Origin: Planctomycetota bacterium
GTDB lineage: Bacteria > Planctomycetota > B15-G4
DNA length: 39,670 bases
Assembly (NCBI GenBank): GCA_029259725.1
Contig: JAJDER010000028.1
Location: forward strand, 1 to 39,670
Reading direction: 5' to 3'
Made by a program: the position numbers and the translations under genes. Shown here piece after piece: positions 25,105 through 33,300 of this stretch (position 1 is the stretch's first letter; each line of letters opens with the position of its first letter). Under the pieces are notes generated by a model that saw nothing but the letters and a program-made list of their open reading frames with translations, was not told the DNA's origin and did no database searches.

Positions 25105-26410
25105 CCTCGCTCTCGCCGCACTGCTGCTCGGCGCGCTGCTGCTCGGCACACCCCCTCTCGCGGCGCAGCCCGCTCCCGGGGACGGCCCGCTCGCCGGGAC
25201 CCTCGACGCCTACCGGGCGGTGCGCGCGCACGAACCCGAGATCGACCCGGTGAGTGTGGACATGGCCGCCGAGACCGCGGCGCGGCGGCAACGCCTGGCG
25301 GCCACTCTCGGCGAGGGCGTGATCTGGGTCACGGCTCGGGACGGCGCCGACCTCGACCGCTTCTTCCAGGACGACAACTTCTACTACCTGACGGCTGTCG
25401 ACATCCCCGACATCGCCCTCGCGATGCGCGTGGCCGGCGGCGAGATCGAGGACGAGGTGCTGTTCCTCCCCGCCTACGATCCTCGCTTCACGATCTGGAA
25501 CGGCGACCGGCTGTTCCCCGGCCCCGACGCCGAGCGCGCCACCGGCGTGCGGCGCACCGCGGAGTTGGGCGAGGTCGAGTCCGTGCTGGCCGAGATGCTC
25601 GCCACGCCCGCGACGCTGTTCACGCTGGACGAGCCCGCCGTGGCCGTGCCCGACGGCATCGAGACCGACCAGCGCGAGCTGCGTCGAGCCATCGCGAGCC
25701 TGCGCCTGGTCAAGTCGGACTACGAGACGCGCTGCCTTCGCACGGCCGTCGACATCACCTGCGCCGCCCTGCGCAACGCGCTCTTTGAGGTGGCGCCCGG
25801 CAACTTCGAGTACCAGGCGCAGGGCGCGATCGAGGGCACCTTCCTGCGACTCGGCGCCGAGCGCGTCGGCTTCGCCACGATCTGTGGCAGCGGGCCCAAC
25901 TCGGTCACGCTGCACTACAACGCCAACCGCCGGCGCATGGAGGACGGGGACCTGATGGTCATGGACGTCGGCGCGAAGTACCAGTACTACACCGCCGACG
26001 TGACCCGCACGGTCCCGGTCAACGGCCGCTTCACCGAGCGCCAGCGCGAGATCTACGACATCGTGCTCGAGGCCCAGCGGCTCGCCGAGGCCGCCGCCAA
26101 GCCCGGTGTGAGCATGGCCGAGCTGGACCAGATCGCCCGCACCTACATCACCGAGCAGGGCTACGCCAAGGACTTCAAGCACGGGCTGGGGCACTGGATC
26201 GGCATGAACGTCCACGACGTCGGCGGCCGCGTCCCGATGGAGGTCGGCACCCTGTTCACCATCGAGCCGGGCATCTACCTGACCGACGAGGCCCTCGGTG
26301 TCCGCATCGAGGACGACTACCTGATGACCGAGTTCGGGGCCGTGAAGCTCTCCGCCTCGGTGCCGAGCGACCCCGACGCCCTGCAGGCGCTCATGGCCGG
26401 CCTGCGCTGA
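25091..26410 (+). CDS. Secreted Xaa-Pro aminopeptidase (M24B family)
   Basis: A dinuclear-metal peptidase that removes an N-terminal residue before proline. The 439-residue protein has a signal peptide (residues 1-25, ATRDLALAALLLGALLLG...AAQ), unlike cytoplasmic PepP. The N-terminal domain is of the creatinase type (FFQDDNFYYLTAVDIPD). The five metal ligands are all visible: D292 (MDVGAKY), D303 (TADVTRT), H368 (HGLGHWIGM), E392 (IEPGIYL) and E407 (RIEDDYL). The start overlaps yraN by 14 bases. I infer periplasmic turnover of proline-containing peptides. It is 16 bases upstream of the sugar transferase gene on the same strand. Confidence 0.92.
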   Translation: MATRDLALAALLLGALLLGTPPLAAQPAPGDGPLAGTLDAYRAVRAHEPEIDPVSVDMAAETAARRQRLAATLGEGVIWVTARDGADLDRFFQDDNFYYLTAVDIPDIALAMRVAGGEIEDEVLFLPAYDPRFTIWNGDRLFPGPDAERATGVRRTAELGEVESVLAEMLATPATLFTLDEPAVAVPDGIETDQRELRRAIASLRLVKSDYETRCLRTAVDITCAALRNALFEVAPGNFEYQAQGAIEGTFLRLGAERVGFATICGSGPNSVTLHYNANRRRMEDGDLMVMDVGAKYQYYTADVTRTVPVNGRFTERQREIYDIVLEAQRLAEAAAKPGVSMAELDQIARTYITEQGYAKDFKHGLGHWIGMNVHDVGGRVPMEVGTLFTIEPGIYLTDEALGVRIEDDYLMTEFGAVKLSASVPSDPDALQALMAGLR

Positions 26411-26426
26411 TGCCGATGCAGGCCGC

Positions 26427-27839
26427 GTGAGAAGCCGCACCTCCATTCTCTCCTTCCTGCTCGTCGAGGCCTTGCTGCTGCTGGCTGTCGTCGTGCCGGT
26501 CGCCCACGTGCGCTCCTTCACCGAGCGTGTCGTGTTGTCCGGCGCGATGCCCGACCTGGCGCCGGCCGAGGGCCTCTACGTCCTGCTGCGCTCGGCCCTC
26601 ATGGTCATCGCGCTGCAGAGCTGCTTCGCGCTGCGTGACCTGTACCGCTGGAACGTGATCGTCCGGCCCCAGCTCGTCGTCGTGCGGCTGGTGGAGAGCC
26701 TGATCACGGTGCTGATCACGGTGCCCCTGCTGCACTACGGCTTGGGCTTCCTCGACCGACAGCTCGACCTCGGCGGCGCGTTCCAGCGCCTGTCGATCCA
26801 CCCGCTGCTGGTCATGGCCTGCGCGGGGGCGGCATTCCTCGTGGGCTACGGACTGCGCGTGCGTTGGCCCGGCTGGATGCGCGAGGCCCGCTTCGCGGAG
26901 CGCGTCGTGATCGTCGGCGGCGGCCCCGAGGTGGACGTCGTGGCGGAGGAGCTTCGCCGCCACCGCAACCCGGCCATCGATCTGGTGGGCTACGTGGATG
27001 ACAGCCCCGGTGGTCGGCCGTCGCTCGGTCGGGTCGAGGACGCCGTGGAACTCGCGCGGAAGCTGGACGTCCAGCGATTCGTCGTCGCGCACGATGCGGC
27101 GCTCCCCGGCAAGACCGTGCTCGCCCTGCGACAGGCGGATGTGCGCACCAGCGACCTGTCGTCCTTCTATGAACAGCTCACCGGCCGGCTCAGCGTCGAC
27201 GCCGTGGAGAGCCGCGAGACGTTCCTGGCCGGCGTCTCGGGCACCTCCGGGGCCAGTCGCATCGCGAAGCGCGCCGTCGATCTGCTGGCCGCGAGCTTCG
27301 GACTCGTGCTGGCCACGCCGTTGATGCTGCTCACGGCGATCGCGATCCGGCTCGAGAGCCACGGGCCGATCTTCTACCGGCAGGAGCGCGTGGGCCTCAA
27401 CGGGCAGCCCTTCGCGATCACCAAGTTCCGCTCGATGCGTGCCGACGCCGAGACTGCGTCGGGCCCCGTCTGGGCCCAGGCCAACGACGACCGCATCACG
27501 CGCGTGGGTCGCTGGATCCGCAAGCTGCGCATCGACGAACTCCCGCAGCTCTGGAGCGTGATCACCAACGACATGAGTCTGGTCGGCCCACGCCCCGAAC
27601 GTCCCTTCTTCGTCGATGAGCTGGGCCGCGACATCGCCAGCTACAACCAGCGGCACCTGGTGAAGCCCGGCGTGACCGGCTGGGCGCAGATCAACCACAG
27701 CTACGGCAACACCACCGACGACGCCTTCATCAAGCTGCAGTTCGACCTGTACTACGTGAAGCACCGCTCGCTGGCGCTCGACATCGCCGTGCTGCTCCGC
27801 ACGATCAAGGTCGTGGTGCTGCAGCAGGGCGCCGTCTGA
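26427..27839 (+). CDS. Polyisoprenyl-phosphate hexose-1-phosphate transferase (exopolysaccharide initiating sugar transferase)
   Basis: This membrane enzyme moves a sugar-1-phosphate from a UDP-sugar to undecaprenyl phosphate, the first step of a lipid-linked glycan. The 470-residue protein starts with GTG. It has about four transmembrane helices (residues ~5-25, 43-65, 85-105, 125-150), a Rossmann-like CoA-binding-type domain (VVIVGGGPEVDVVAEEL), a further membrane helix (FGLVLATPLMLLTAIAI) and the C-terminal catalytic domain: RQERVGLNG, KFRSMRADAE, RIDELPQLW, SLVGPRPERP and KPGVTGWAQIN. It resembles the EpsB/WcaJ type. It most likely starts the glycan made by the locus that continues at 30322. 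Its 3' end faces the HExxH lipoprotein gene, 21 bases away. Confidence 0.92.
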   Translation: MRSRTSILSFLLVEALLLLAVVVPVAHVRSFTERVVLSGAMPDLAPAEGLYVLLRSALMVIALQSCFALRDLYRWNVIVRPQLVVVRLVESLITVLITVPLLHYGLGFLDRQLDLGGAFQRLSIHPLLVMACAGAAFLVGYGLRVRWPGWMREARFAERVVIVGGGPEVDVVAEELRRHRNPAIDLVGYVDDSPGGRPSLGRVEDAVELARKLDVQRFVVAHDAALPGKTVLALRQADVRTSDLSSFYEQLTGRLSVDAVESRETFLAGVSGTSGASRIAKRAVDLLAASFGLVLATPLMLLTAIAIRLESHGPIFYRQERVGLNGQPFAITKFRSMRADAETASGPVWAQANDDRITRVGRWIRKLRIDELPQLWSVITNDMSLVGPRPERPFFVDELGRDIASYNQRHLVKPGVTGWAQINHSYGNTTDDAFIKLQFDLYYVKHRSLALDIAVLLRTIKVVVLQQGAV

Positions 27840-27860
27840 CCCCGGGCGGCGCCGTGACCC

Positions 27861-29939
27861 TCAGTCGGGGATGGCCAGCGCCAGGGCGCGGACGGTCTCC
27901 GGTTCGAGTCGATGCAACTGCTGCACCAGCGGCCGCTCCGGATCGAGGCCCAGCTCGGTCAGCGGAACCGCGCCTTCCCATCCGCCCTCCTGGAGCAACG
28001 CGAGCCGCTGGGCCAGCAGCCGCGCGGTACCCGCGGCGTGCTCGCTGGGCCCCGCCGGCCCCTCCACCGGGAGCACGTCGACGCACTGCGCCAACGGCAG
28101 GCGCGGGTCCAGGCAGGTGCGCAGGGCGTTGAGTTGAGCCCGCCGCTCGATCTCGGCGCGCACCGACTTGGGCGACAGGCCGGCGGAGAGCACGCTGAGC
28201 AGCTTGCCCCCCGCTCCCCGGGACATGAACACCTGGAAGTCGACGATGTGCTGCTCCTCGTGCAGCGCGAGGGCGTCCAGGACCCGGGCCAGCACTTCGG
28301 GCGAATCGGCACGCCCTGACTCCGACGCGTCGGCCCACGCGGCCTCGCGCAGCCGTCGCGCGCAGTCCAGCGGCTCGAGCAGATCGCGCGCACCCTCCGA
28401 GAGCGCGTCGTCCAGGGGTGCATCGTCGGCCGGCAGGAGCACGCGCGTCCCGAGGATCTCCCGCACACGCGTGCCGTTCTCGACCTGGTCGAGATCGAGG
28501 TACACGGTGCGGTCCAGCCCGGCCCCCGCGATCCGCCCCCCCTGCGAGGCGACGAACCCGAGCACCTGCGGACGCCGGACGAACACCTGGTCGTAGCTCC
28601 CGACTGGCTCGGGCAAGTCGACCCGCCGGGCCGACTCGACGTCGAAGCAGGCGATGTCCGCCGGCAACCCCAGACCCTTGCCGCACACCACCAGCGCGCC
28701 CGGCAGATGTTCCCGCAGCGGCAGCGTCTCGAGCATCTGGCCGAAGAAGCCGAAGTCGTTGCGCGGCAGACCGGCCAGGGCGGGGCGGCCCGGGATCACC
28801 GCGGCCGCCTCGTCGAGGCGCGCGGTGAACGCGTCCAGGTCCAGGTGCACGCCGTCCTCGACGGCCTCGACGTAGGTCTCGCGCGCGGCCAGGTTCCAGG
28901 CGTGGGTCACGCGGCGGCCGAAGAGTTCCGCGGAGGACGTGCGGTCCGGGGCGAGATCGATGCGCTCATCCGGCGTGCGCGCCCCGCCGCGCTCGAGTTG
29001 CACGGCCCAACGCCGTGCCAGGGCCTCCTCGGCCGGCAACAGCACACCCAGTTCGTCGAAGTGCTCGAGCGCCCGGGTCGGGTTCCCCGCTGCGGCTTCG
29101 AGCCGCGCGAGCAGGCGCAGCCGGGCACGCTCCATGCCCGCCCCGCGGGTGGGTCGTCGCAGCGCGGTGCGTGCACGCGACGCGAGGGCCGGCATGGGAA
29201 CCGAGGTGAGCACCGACTCCAGCAGGGCCAGGCTCGCCGGCACGGCCACGCCGGCCTCCAGGTCCGCGACGACACCCTCACCCGCGGCGTGCAGACGACC
29301 GGTGGCCGCATCCCAGCGCCGCCGCTGGAGCCGCACGCGGGCCGAGGGCATCGCCGGCACCGCCAGCCCGTCGCCCAGCGCCTCGATGCGTTCCAGGAGC
29401 GCACCCGCCTCGACCAGGTCACCCGCCGCGAGCAGGGCCTCGAAGGTGATCAGTGCCGCCTCGAGGGCATGTCCGCCCTGCCGTTCGGCGTCGGCGGCGC
29501 GAGCCCTGGCCACGCCGGTCTCGGGCGCTCGACGCGCGCGCTCGATCAGCGCCAGCGAGTGTTCGGGCTCCCGACCGAGCACCTCCGCCAGACGCCGGTC
29601 GGCCCGGAGGACCGAGGCGTCGTACCGAGCCGCCAGCCAGGCCCGCCCGTCCGCGAGCGCCGCGCGCAACGCGCTCCCACGCCCCTCGCGCGCCGAGAGC
29701 AGGTCGAGTTCCGCGCGCCACGCGAGCCCCTGGTCTTCCATCGCCTCGACACCACGGTAGGCTGCCTCCAGATCGCCGCGTTGAAGCGCCATCCAGACCA
29801 GATCCACGTGGGGATCGTCGGCATTCCCGATCAGGGGGTCGGCTGCGGTACAGCCCACCATGCCCACCAGGGCCAGCAGCAGCATCCGGGGAGCCCGCCG
29901 GGGCACACCCGTAAACCATTGACCAAGAGACACTTGCAT
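27861..29939 (-). CDS. Lipoprotein with helical repeats and a C-terminal HExxH motif
   Basis: A 692-residue protein that I cannot assign to a known family. The signal peptide ends in a lipobox-like MVGC (C30). Residues ~45-340 are Ala/Leu/Arg-rich helical repeats like degenerate TPRs (MALQRGDLEAAYRGVEAM, ALITFEALLAAGDLVEAGALLERIE, LLARLEAAAGNPTRALEHFDEL). The middle (~370-545) is mixed alpha/beta (VHLDLDAFTARLDEAAAV, DFGFFGQMLETLPLREH, LDRTVYLDLDQVENG). At 560-564 lies HEEQH, an HExxH zinc-peptidase motif in a helix (LALHEEQHIVDFQ). A later AEIERRAQLNAL helix carries E596 and E598, either of which could be the third ligand as in gluzincins. I infer a possible envelope metallopeptidase. An alternative start is 29885. 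It is divergent from the Wzy operon across the regulatory gap. Confidence 0.75.
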   Translation of the reverse strand: MQVSLGQWFTGVPRRAPRMLLLALVGMVGCTAADPLIGNADDPHVDLVWMALQRGDLEAAYRGVEAMEDQGLAWRAELDLLSAREGRGSALRAALADGRAWLAARYDASVLRADRRLAEVLGREPEHSLALIERARRAPETGVARARAADAERQGGHALEAALITFEALLAAGDLVEAGALLERIEALGDGLAVPAMPSARVRLQRRRWDAATGRLHAAGEGVVADLEAGVAVPASLALLESVLTSVPMPALASRARTALRRPTRGAGMERARLRLLARLEAAAGNPTRALEHFDELGVLLPAEEALARRWAVQLERGGARTPDERIDLAPDRTSSAELFGRRVTHAWNLAARETYVEAVEDGVHLDLDAFTARLDEAAAVIPGRPALAGLPRNDFGFFGQMLETLPLREHLPGALVVCGKGLGLPADIACFDVESARRVDLPEPVGSYDQVFVRRPQVLGFVASQGGRIAGAGLDRTVYLDLDQVENGTRVREILGTRVLLPADDAPLDDALSEGARDLLEPLDCARRLREAAWADASESGRADSPEVLARVLDALALHEEQHIVDFQVFMSRGAGGKLLSVLSAGLSPKSVRAEIERRAQLNALRTCLDPRLPLAQCVDVLPVEGPAGPSEHAAGTARLLAQRLALLQEGGWEGAVPLTELGLDPERPLVQQLHRLEPETVRALALAIPD

Positions 29940-29958
29940 GTTTTCGGCTCTTGTTAGG

Positions 29959-29974
29959 TGGCCCCGCGGGGCCA
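29959..29974. promoter_or_regulatory. 16-base perfect palindrome, candidate enhancer/operator
   Basis: TGGCCCCGCGGGGCCA reads the same on both strands. It lies about 137-152 bases upstream of the predicted sigma54 transcript start (30111), the distance where activators of sigma54 promoters usually bind. It is also about 20 bases upstream of the HExxH lipoprotein start on the other strand. A GC-rich inverted set (GCCCGG, CCCGGG, CGGGCCC) follows at 29980-30008. Binding by a regulator is inference. Confidence 0.4.
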
Positions 29975-30083
29975 GACCGTGCCCGGAGCCCGGGTCATGT
30001 CGGGCCCCCTCGTCGACCCCGCCTACGATCGCAAAGACATGCCCCGACTTCACTTACGGTTTTTGTTCAAGATTTGGATCGGG

Positions 30084-30100
30084 TTGGCACGGCACGTGCA
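30084..30100 (+). promoter_or_regulatory. Sigma54 (-24/-12) promoter
   Basis: TTGGCACG-GCAC-GTGCA matches the sigma54 consensus YTGGCACG-N4-TTGCW with one mismatch (G for the first T of the -12 element). The key GG (30086-30087) and GC (30098-30099) are exactly 10 bases apart. Predicted transcript start is about 30111. The surrounding stretch (30045-30130) is clearly AT-richer than the rest of the window. No sigma54 gene or activator is in the window. Confidence 0.65.
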
Positions 30101-30128
30101 AGAAGGACTGGTGCCGAGGATTTTTCGG

Positions 30129-30185
30129 ATGCTCAATCCTGCGGACCACCAGGGATCGGGCCCAGGTACCGCGCAAAAGGATTGA
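30129..30185 (+). CDS. Candidate 18-residue leader peptide
   Basis: ATG at 30129 is preceded by GAGGA with an 8-base gap (30116-30120), a textbook ribosome binding site, and starts 18 bases after the predicted sigma54 transcript start. The frame encodes MLNPADHQGSGPGTAQKD and stops 9 bases before the terminator stem. This is the layout of a transcription attenuator, but no run of a single regulatory amino acid is evident. It may equally be a chance frame in a small RNA. Confidence 0.35.
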   Translation: MLNPADHQGSGPGTAQKD

Positions 30186-30194
30186 AGGGAGGAG

Positions 30195-30238
30195 GATAGG
30201 GTCGGCCCCGCTTCTGCGAGGCCGACCCTATCGCTTTT
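30195..30238 (+). terminator. Strong intrinsic terminator in the leader of the Wzy gene
   Basis: GATAGGGTCGGCC (30195-30207) pairs perfectly over 13 bases with GGCCGACCCTATC (30220-30232). Within the loop CGC and GCG can add three pairs around TTCT. The stem is followed by GCTTTTCC on the plus strand. It is the most convincing terminator in the window, and no ordinary gene on the plus strand ends before it. It therefore ends either a ~128-base RNA from the sigma54 promoter or acts as an attenuator before the gene at 30322. Confidence 0.85.
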
Positions 30239-30282
30239 CCAGGCCGGGGAGCGCGTCTCTCAGCTTGAACCAGGAGCGAGAG

Positions 30283-30318
30283 ATGGCGACGGTTCGGAGC
30301 CCGGAACCGACGACCTGA
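30283..30318 (+). CDS. 11-codon reading frame coupled to the Wzy start
   Basis: ATG 30283 follows CAGGAG with a 6-base gap, a good ribosome binding site. The frame encodes MATVRSPEPTT and stops at 30316-30318, three bases before the ATG at 30322, in the same frame. The Wzy ATG has no ribosome binding site of its own. Ribosomes that finish this short frame could restart at 30322, so it may act as a translational coupling device. Confidence 0.45.
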   Translation: MATVRSPEPTT

Positions 30319-30321
30319 CCG

Positions 30322-33300
30322 ATGCTCTCCCTCCGACTCGTGGCAGCGCTCTCCCTGTGGCCCGTGGTCGCCGTCCTCGGCGTGCAGGCGTACATGGCGA
30401 CCGTACGCGCCTCGGCCCTGGATTCCCGGGTGCCGCAGGGCCTGGTCCTCTGTGCCGCGGGAGCCGCCGTGGGCTGGGCCCTCGCCTGGATCGACGGGCG
30501 CCTGCGCTCGGGACCGGGGCGACCTCGGGCCGGCACGGCCTCGGTGGGCCTGTCGCTGCTGGTCGTGTTCCTCACGGCGACGGCGTTCTCACACGTGGGC
30601 GCCCACACCTCGATCAAGGTGCTGCGTGAGGAGGTCGCCCTCGAGCTGGCCTGGCTCTACCCGACGCTGGCCTTGCTCGCACCCCTGATCCTCGCGCGTT
30701 CGTCTCGACGGGTCGACGCCGCCGACCAGCTGCTCGTGCTGGCTCTCGGAGCCTGCGCCCTCGACGGTGCGTTCCTGTTCCTCTCCGCCCCCGTCGCGCT
30801 GTGCCTAGCCCTGACCGCGCTGGCGGCCCAGCTGGCTGCCGACGGACGGCGCCTCCCGATCTCCGGCATGCTGATCGCCGCGGCGACGTTCGTCGCCATC
30901 ATGGGCGTCGCCACGGAAGTCGGGCTGAACCAGCTCACCGCGGTGCCCTCGTGGCGCTGGATCCTCGCCTCGGCCGCCCTGGCCGTCGCCGTCGCCGTCC
31001 GCCGGCGGGGGGCCGACGACTGGCGCCGCCTGCTCGCCGCTCCCACCGTCGCCGCGTTGCTCGTGGCCGTGTGCGGCGTGATCCTCACCGCGTACCTGGC
31101 GCAGACGGTCCACCCGGACCCGGCGCTGAACACCCGGCTGTACCTGTTCCGGCAGCACCCCAACTTCCTGGCACCATTCTTCCTGTTCCACGGGTTGCTG
31201 GCGGTCGGCCTCGGGTGCACGCGCGGGGGCCGCTCGCGGCTGTGGCTGCTCGGCGCGCTGCTGCTGTTCGCCTCGACGTTCATGACCGACAGCAACACCG
31301 GAAAGGCCGCCATGGCCCTCGGCCTGGTGGCCATCCCTGCGCTGTACGTCCTGCGGCGCGTCGCTCGCGTCGTGCCCCTCAAGCTCGTGCTCGGCCTCGG
31401 CGTGGCCGTCCCGCTCGTCCTCGCCGGCGCGGCCCTGACCCTGGGAGGCGACGACGCGCGCTCGTTCATGGGCTCCAGGATCGAGCGCTTCGAGAAGTCG
31501 GTCGACTATCGCGCCGATGCCTGGCGCAACAGCACCCAGATCGTGCGCGACCACCCGGCTCTCGGCATCGGACCGCACACGTTCCTCTCCGTCGAGCGCT
31601 TCAAGCCCGGCAGCCGCTTCTTCAACGAGCCCCAGCCTCCCCACCCTCACAACATGGCCCTCTACGTGGCCCAGGCCGGCGGCCTCGGCGCCCTGCTCGC
31701 CGCGCTCGTCTGGGGGCTGCTGTTGTTGCGGTCGCTGTGGTCGTTCTTCGCCGCGTTCCCCAGGGCCGCCGACGCGCCCGCGCCGATGCTGTTGGCCAGC
31801 CTGCTGGCGGCGGTCCTCGCGCTGCTCGCCGCCAACATGCTCGACCTCGGCCTCGCACTCATGACGGTGGTGCCCGGCCCGCTGTTCCTGCTGACCGGGC
31901 TGGCCGCCGCGTCCGACAGGCCGCGCCCGGCGCTGCGTCCCGGACCCGCGGCCCTGCTCGGTCTCGTCCTGCTGTCGATCCTGGTGACCGCGGGGCTGCT
32001 CCCGGTCCACGCGCGGACGCTCATGGAGAAGGCGCACCTGCTGGCGTTCGACTCCAGTCGCACGAACGACTCCCGCCTCATGGGCGAGGCCCACGACGCC
32101 GTACGCCGGGCGCTCCGGCTGGATCGGACCACGCCACGTGCTCACGAGGTCCTCAGCCGCTGGCTCGAGAGCAGCGCTGGCGGCCTGGAAGAAGCCCGGG
32201 ATCTGATGCTCGACCTGATTGCCCTCGCGCCCCAGGACGGCGCCAGCCATGGGCTGCTCGCGCAGCTGTACATGCGCGCCGACATGCACCGCGAGGCCGC
32301 CGAGGAATTCGAGCGCGCGCTGTCCGTCGGCCACGGCAGCGTCCACCAGAATCGCGACCGCGCCGACCGCATCTGGTGCCTGGCCCGCATCGGTGAGCGC
32401 GAGCTGGCCGAGCGGGCCCTGTTCGACGCGATCCGCCTCGATCGCGGCGTGATCGTGAACATGACCTGGGGTGCGAACGCCGCCGGGGACCGCGTCCTGC
32501 GCGTGGGCGGTGGCGTCCCTCAGCCCCCGATCGAACTCGTCTCCGTGGTGCAGTCGATCCAGGCCGTCAACCTCGCCGACGAGGCCGCCGGCGTGGAGGT
32601 CAGCCGCAACACCTGGATGGACACGTACAACGCGTTCCGCGATGCGGGCCGCGACGACCTCGCGCTGGAGTGCCTCGGGCACGTCGAGACCCACGTCGAG
32701 GGCATCCGTGAAGAGGGCACGCTGTTCAGCGAGCAGGCCAGGATCGCCGAGGCCGCCGGCGATCTCGAGCGCGCGCGCCAGCTGTTCCTCGACGCCCAGG
32801 AGATCTCCGGGCGCGACTACTTCGGCGTCCTCGCGGCGGGCGTCGCGCTCAAGATGGGCGAGAGTGGCGAGGCCTCGGTCCTGGGCGAGGCCGCGCTGGC
32901 CGGCACCGCCGAGATCCTCGACCTGCCCACGGCGTTTCGCGACTTCTTCAAGAACCAGTCCGCGACGTTCCTGAGCGAGGGCCGCCTGCTGGAAGCCGCT
33001 GACAGCCTGCACCGCACGCTGCTCTACCAGGAAGACATCATCGAACGAGCGCGCATCCTGTTGCGCGTCGGCGAACTCTGCAACGACGGCGGCGATCACA
33101 CGCGGGCGACCGAAGTGATCCTCGACGGCCTCGACCACCTGCACGCCAAGCCCTTCCCCGCCGCCCTGCTCCAGGAGAGCGAGACCATCTCGCTGCCGGG
33201 ACGACTCGCCGATCAGCTCGGACGCGCCTGGGCCGGCCAGGGTCTCGGCCCGGCCGAACGCCAGGCCGCGGCCTGGGGCTGGTCGCACTTCTTCTCCTCG

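Noticed and set aside
30010..30035. A second, minus-strand -24/-12 site (GGGGCATGTC-TTTGC) for the lipoprotein gene
   Set aside because: TTGC and GG are present, but the -24 box matches poorly (no TGGCAC), so it is likely chance.
29940..30240. Signal recognition particle RNA, 6S RNA, RNase P RNA, tmRNA or a cobalamin riboswitch in the gap before Wzy
   Set aside because: I looked for their conserved cores and found none. The segment has a terminator and could still encode an unknown small RNA.
29938..30318. A Cys-containing 126-codon plus-strand frame across the regulatory gap
   Set aside because: It would cover the sigma54 promoter and the terminator stem, and the Cys spacing (in the 30050-30140 stretch) fits no known family. 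Its final codons coincide with the short coupled frame.
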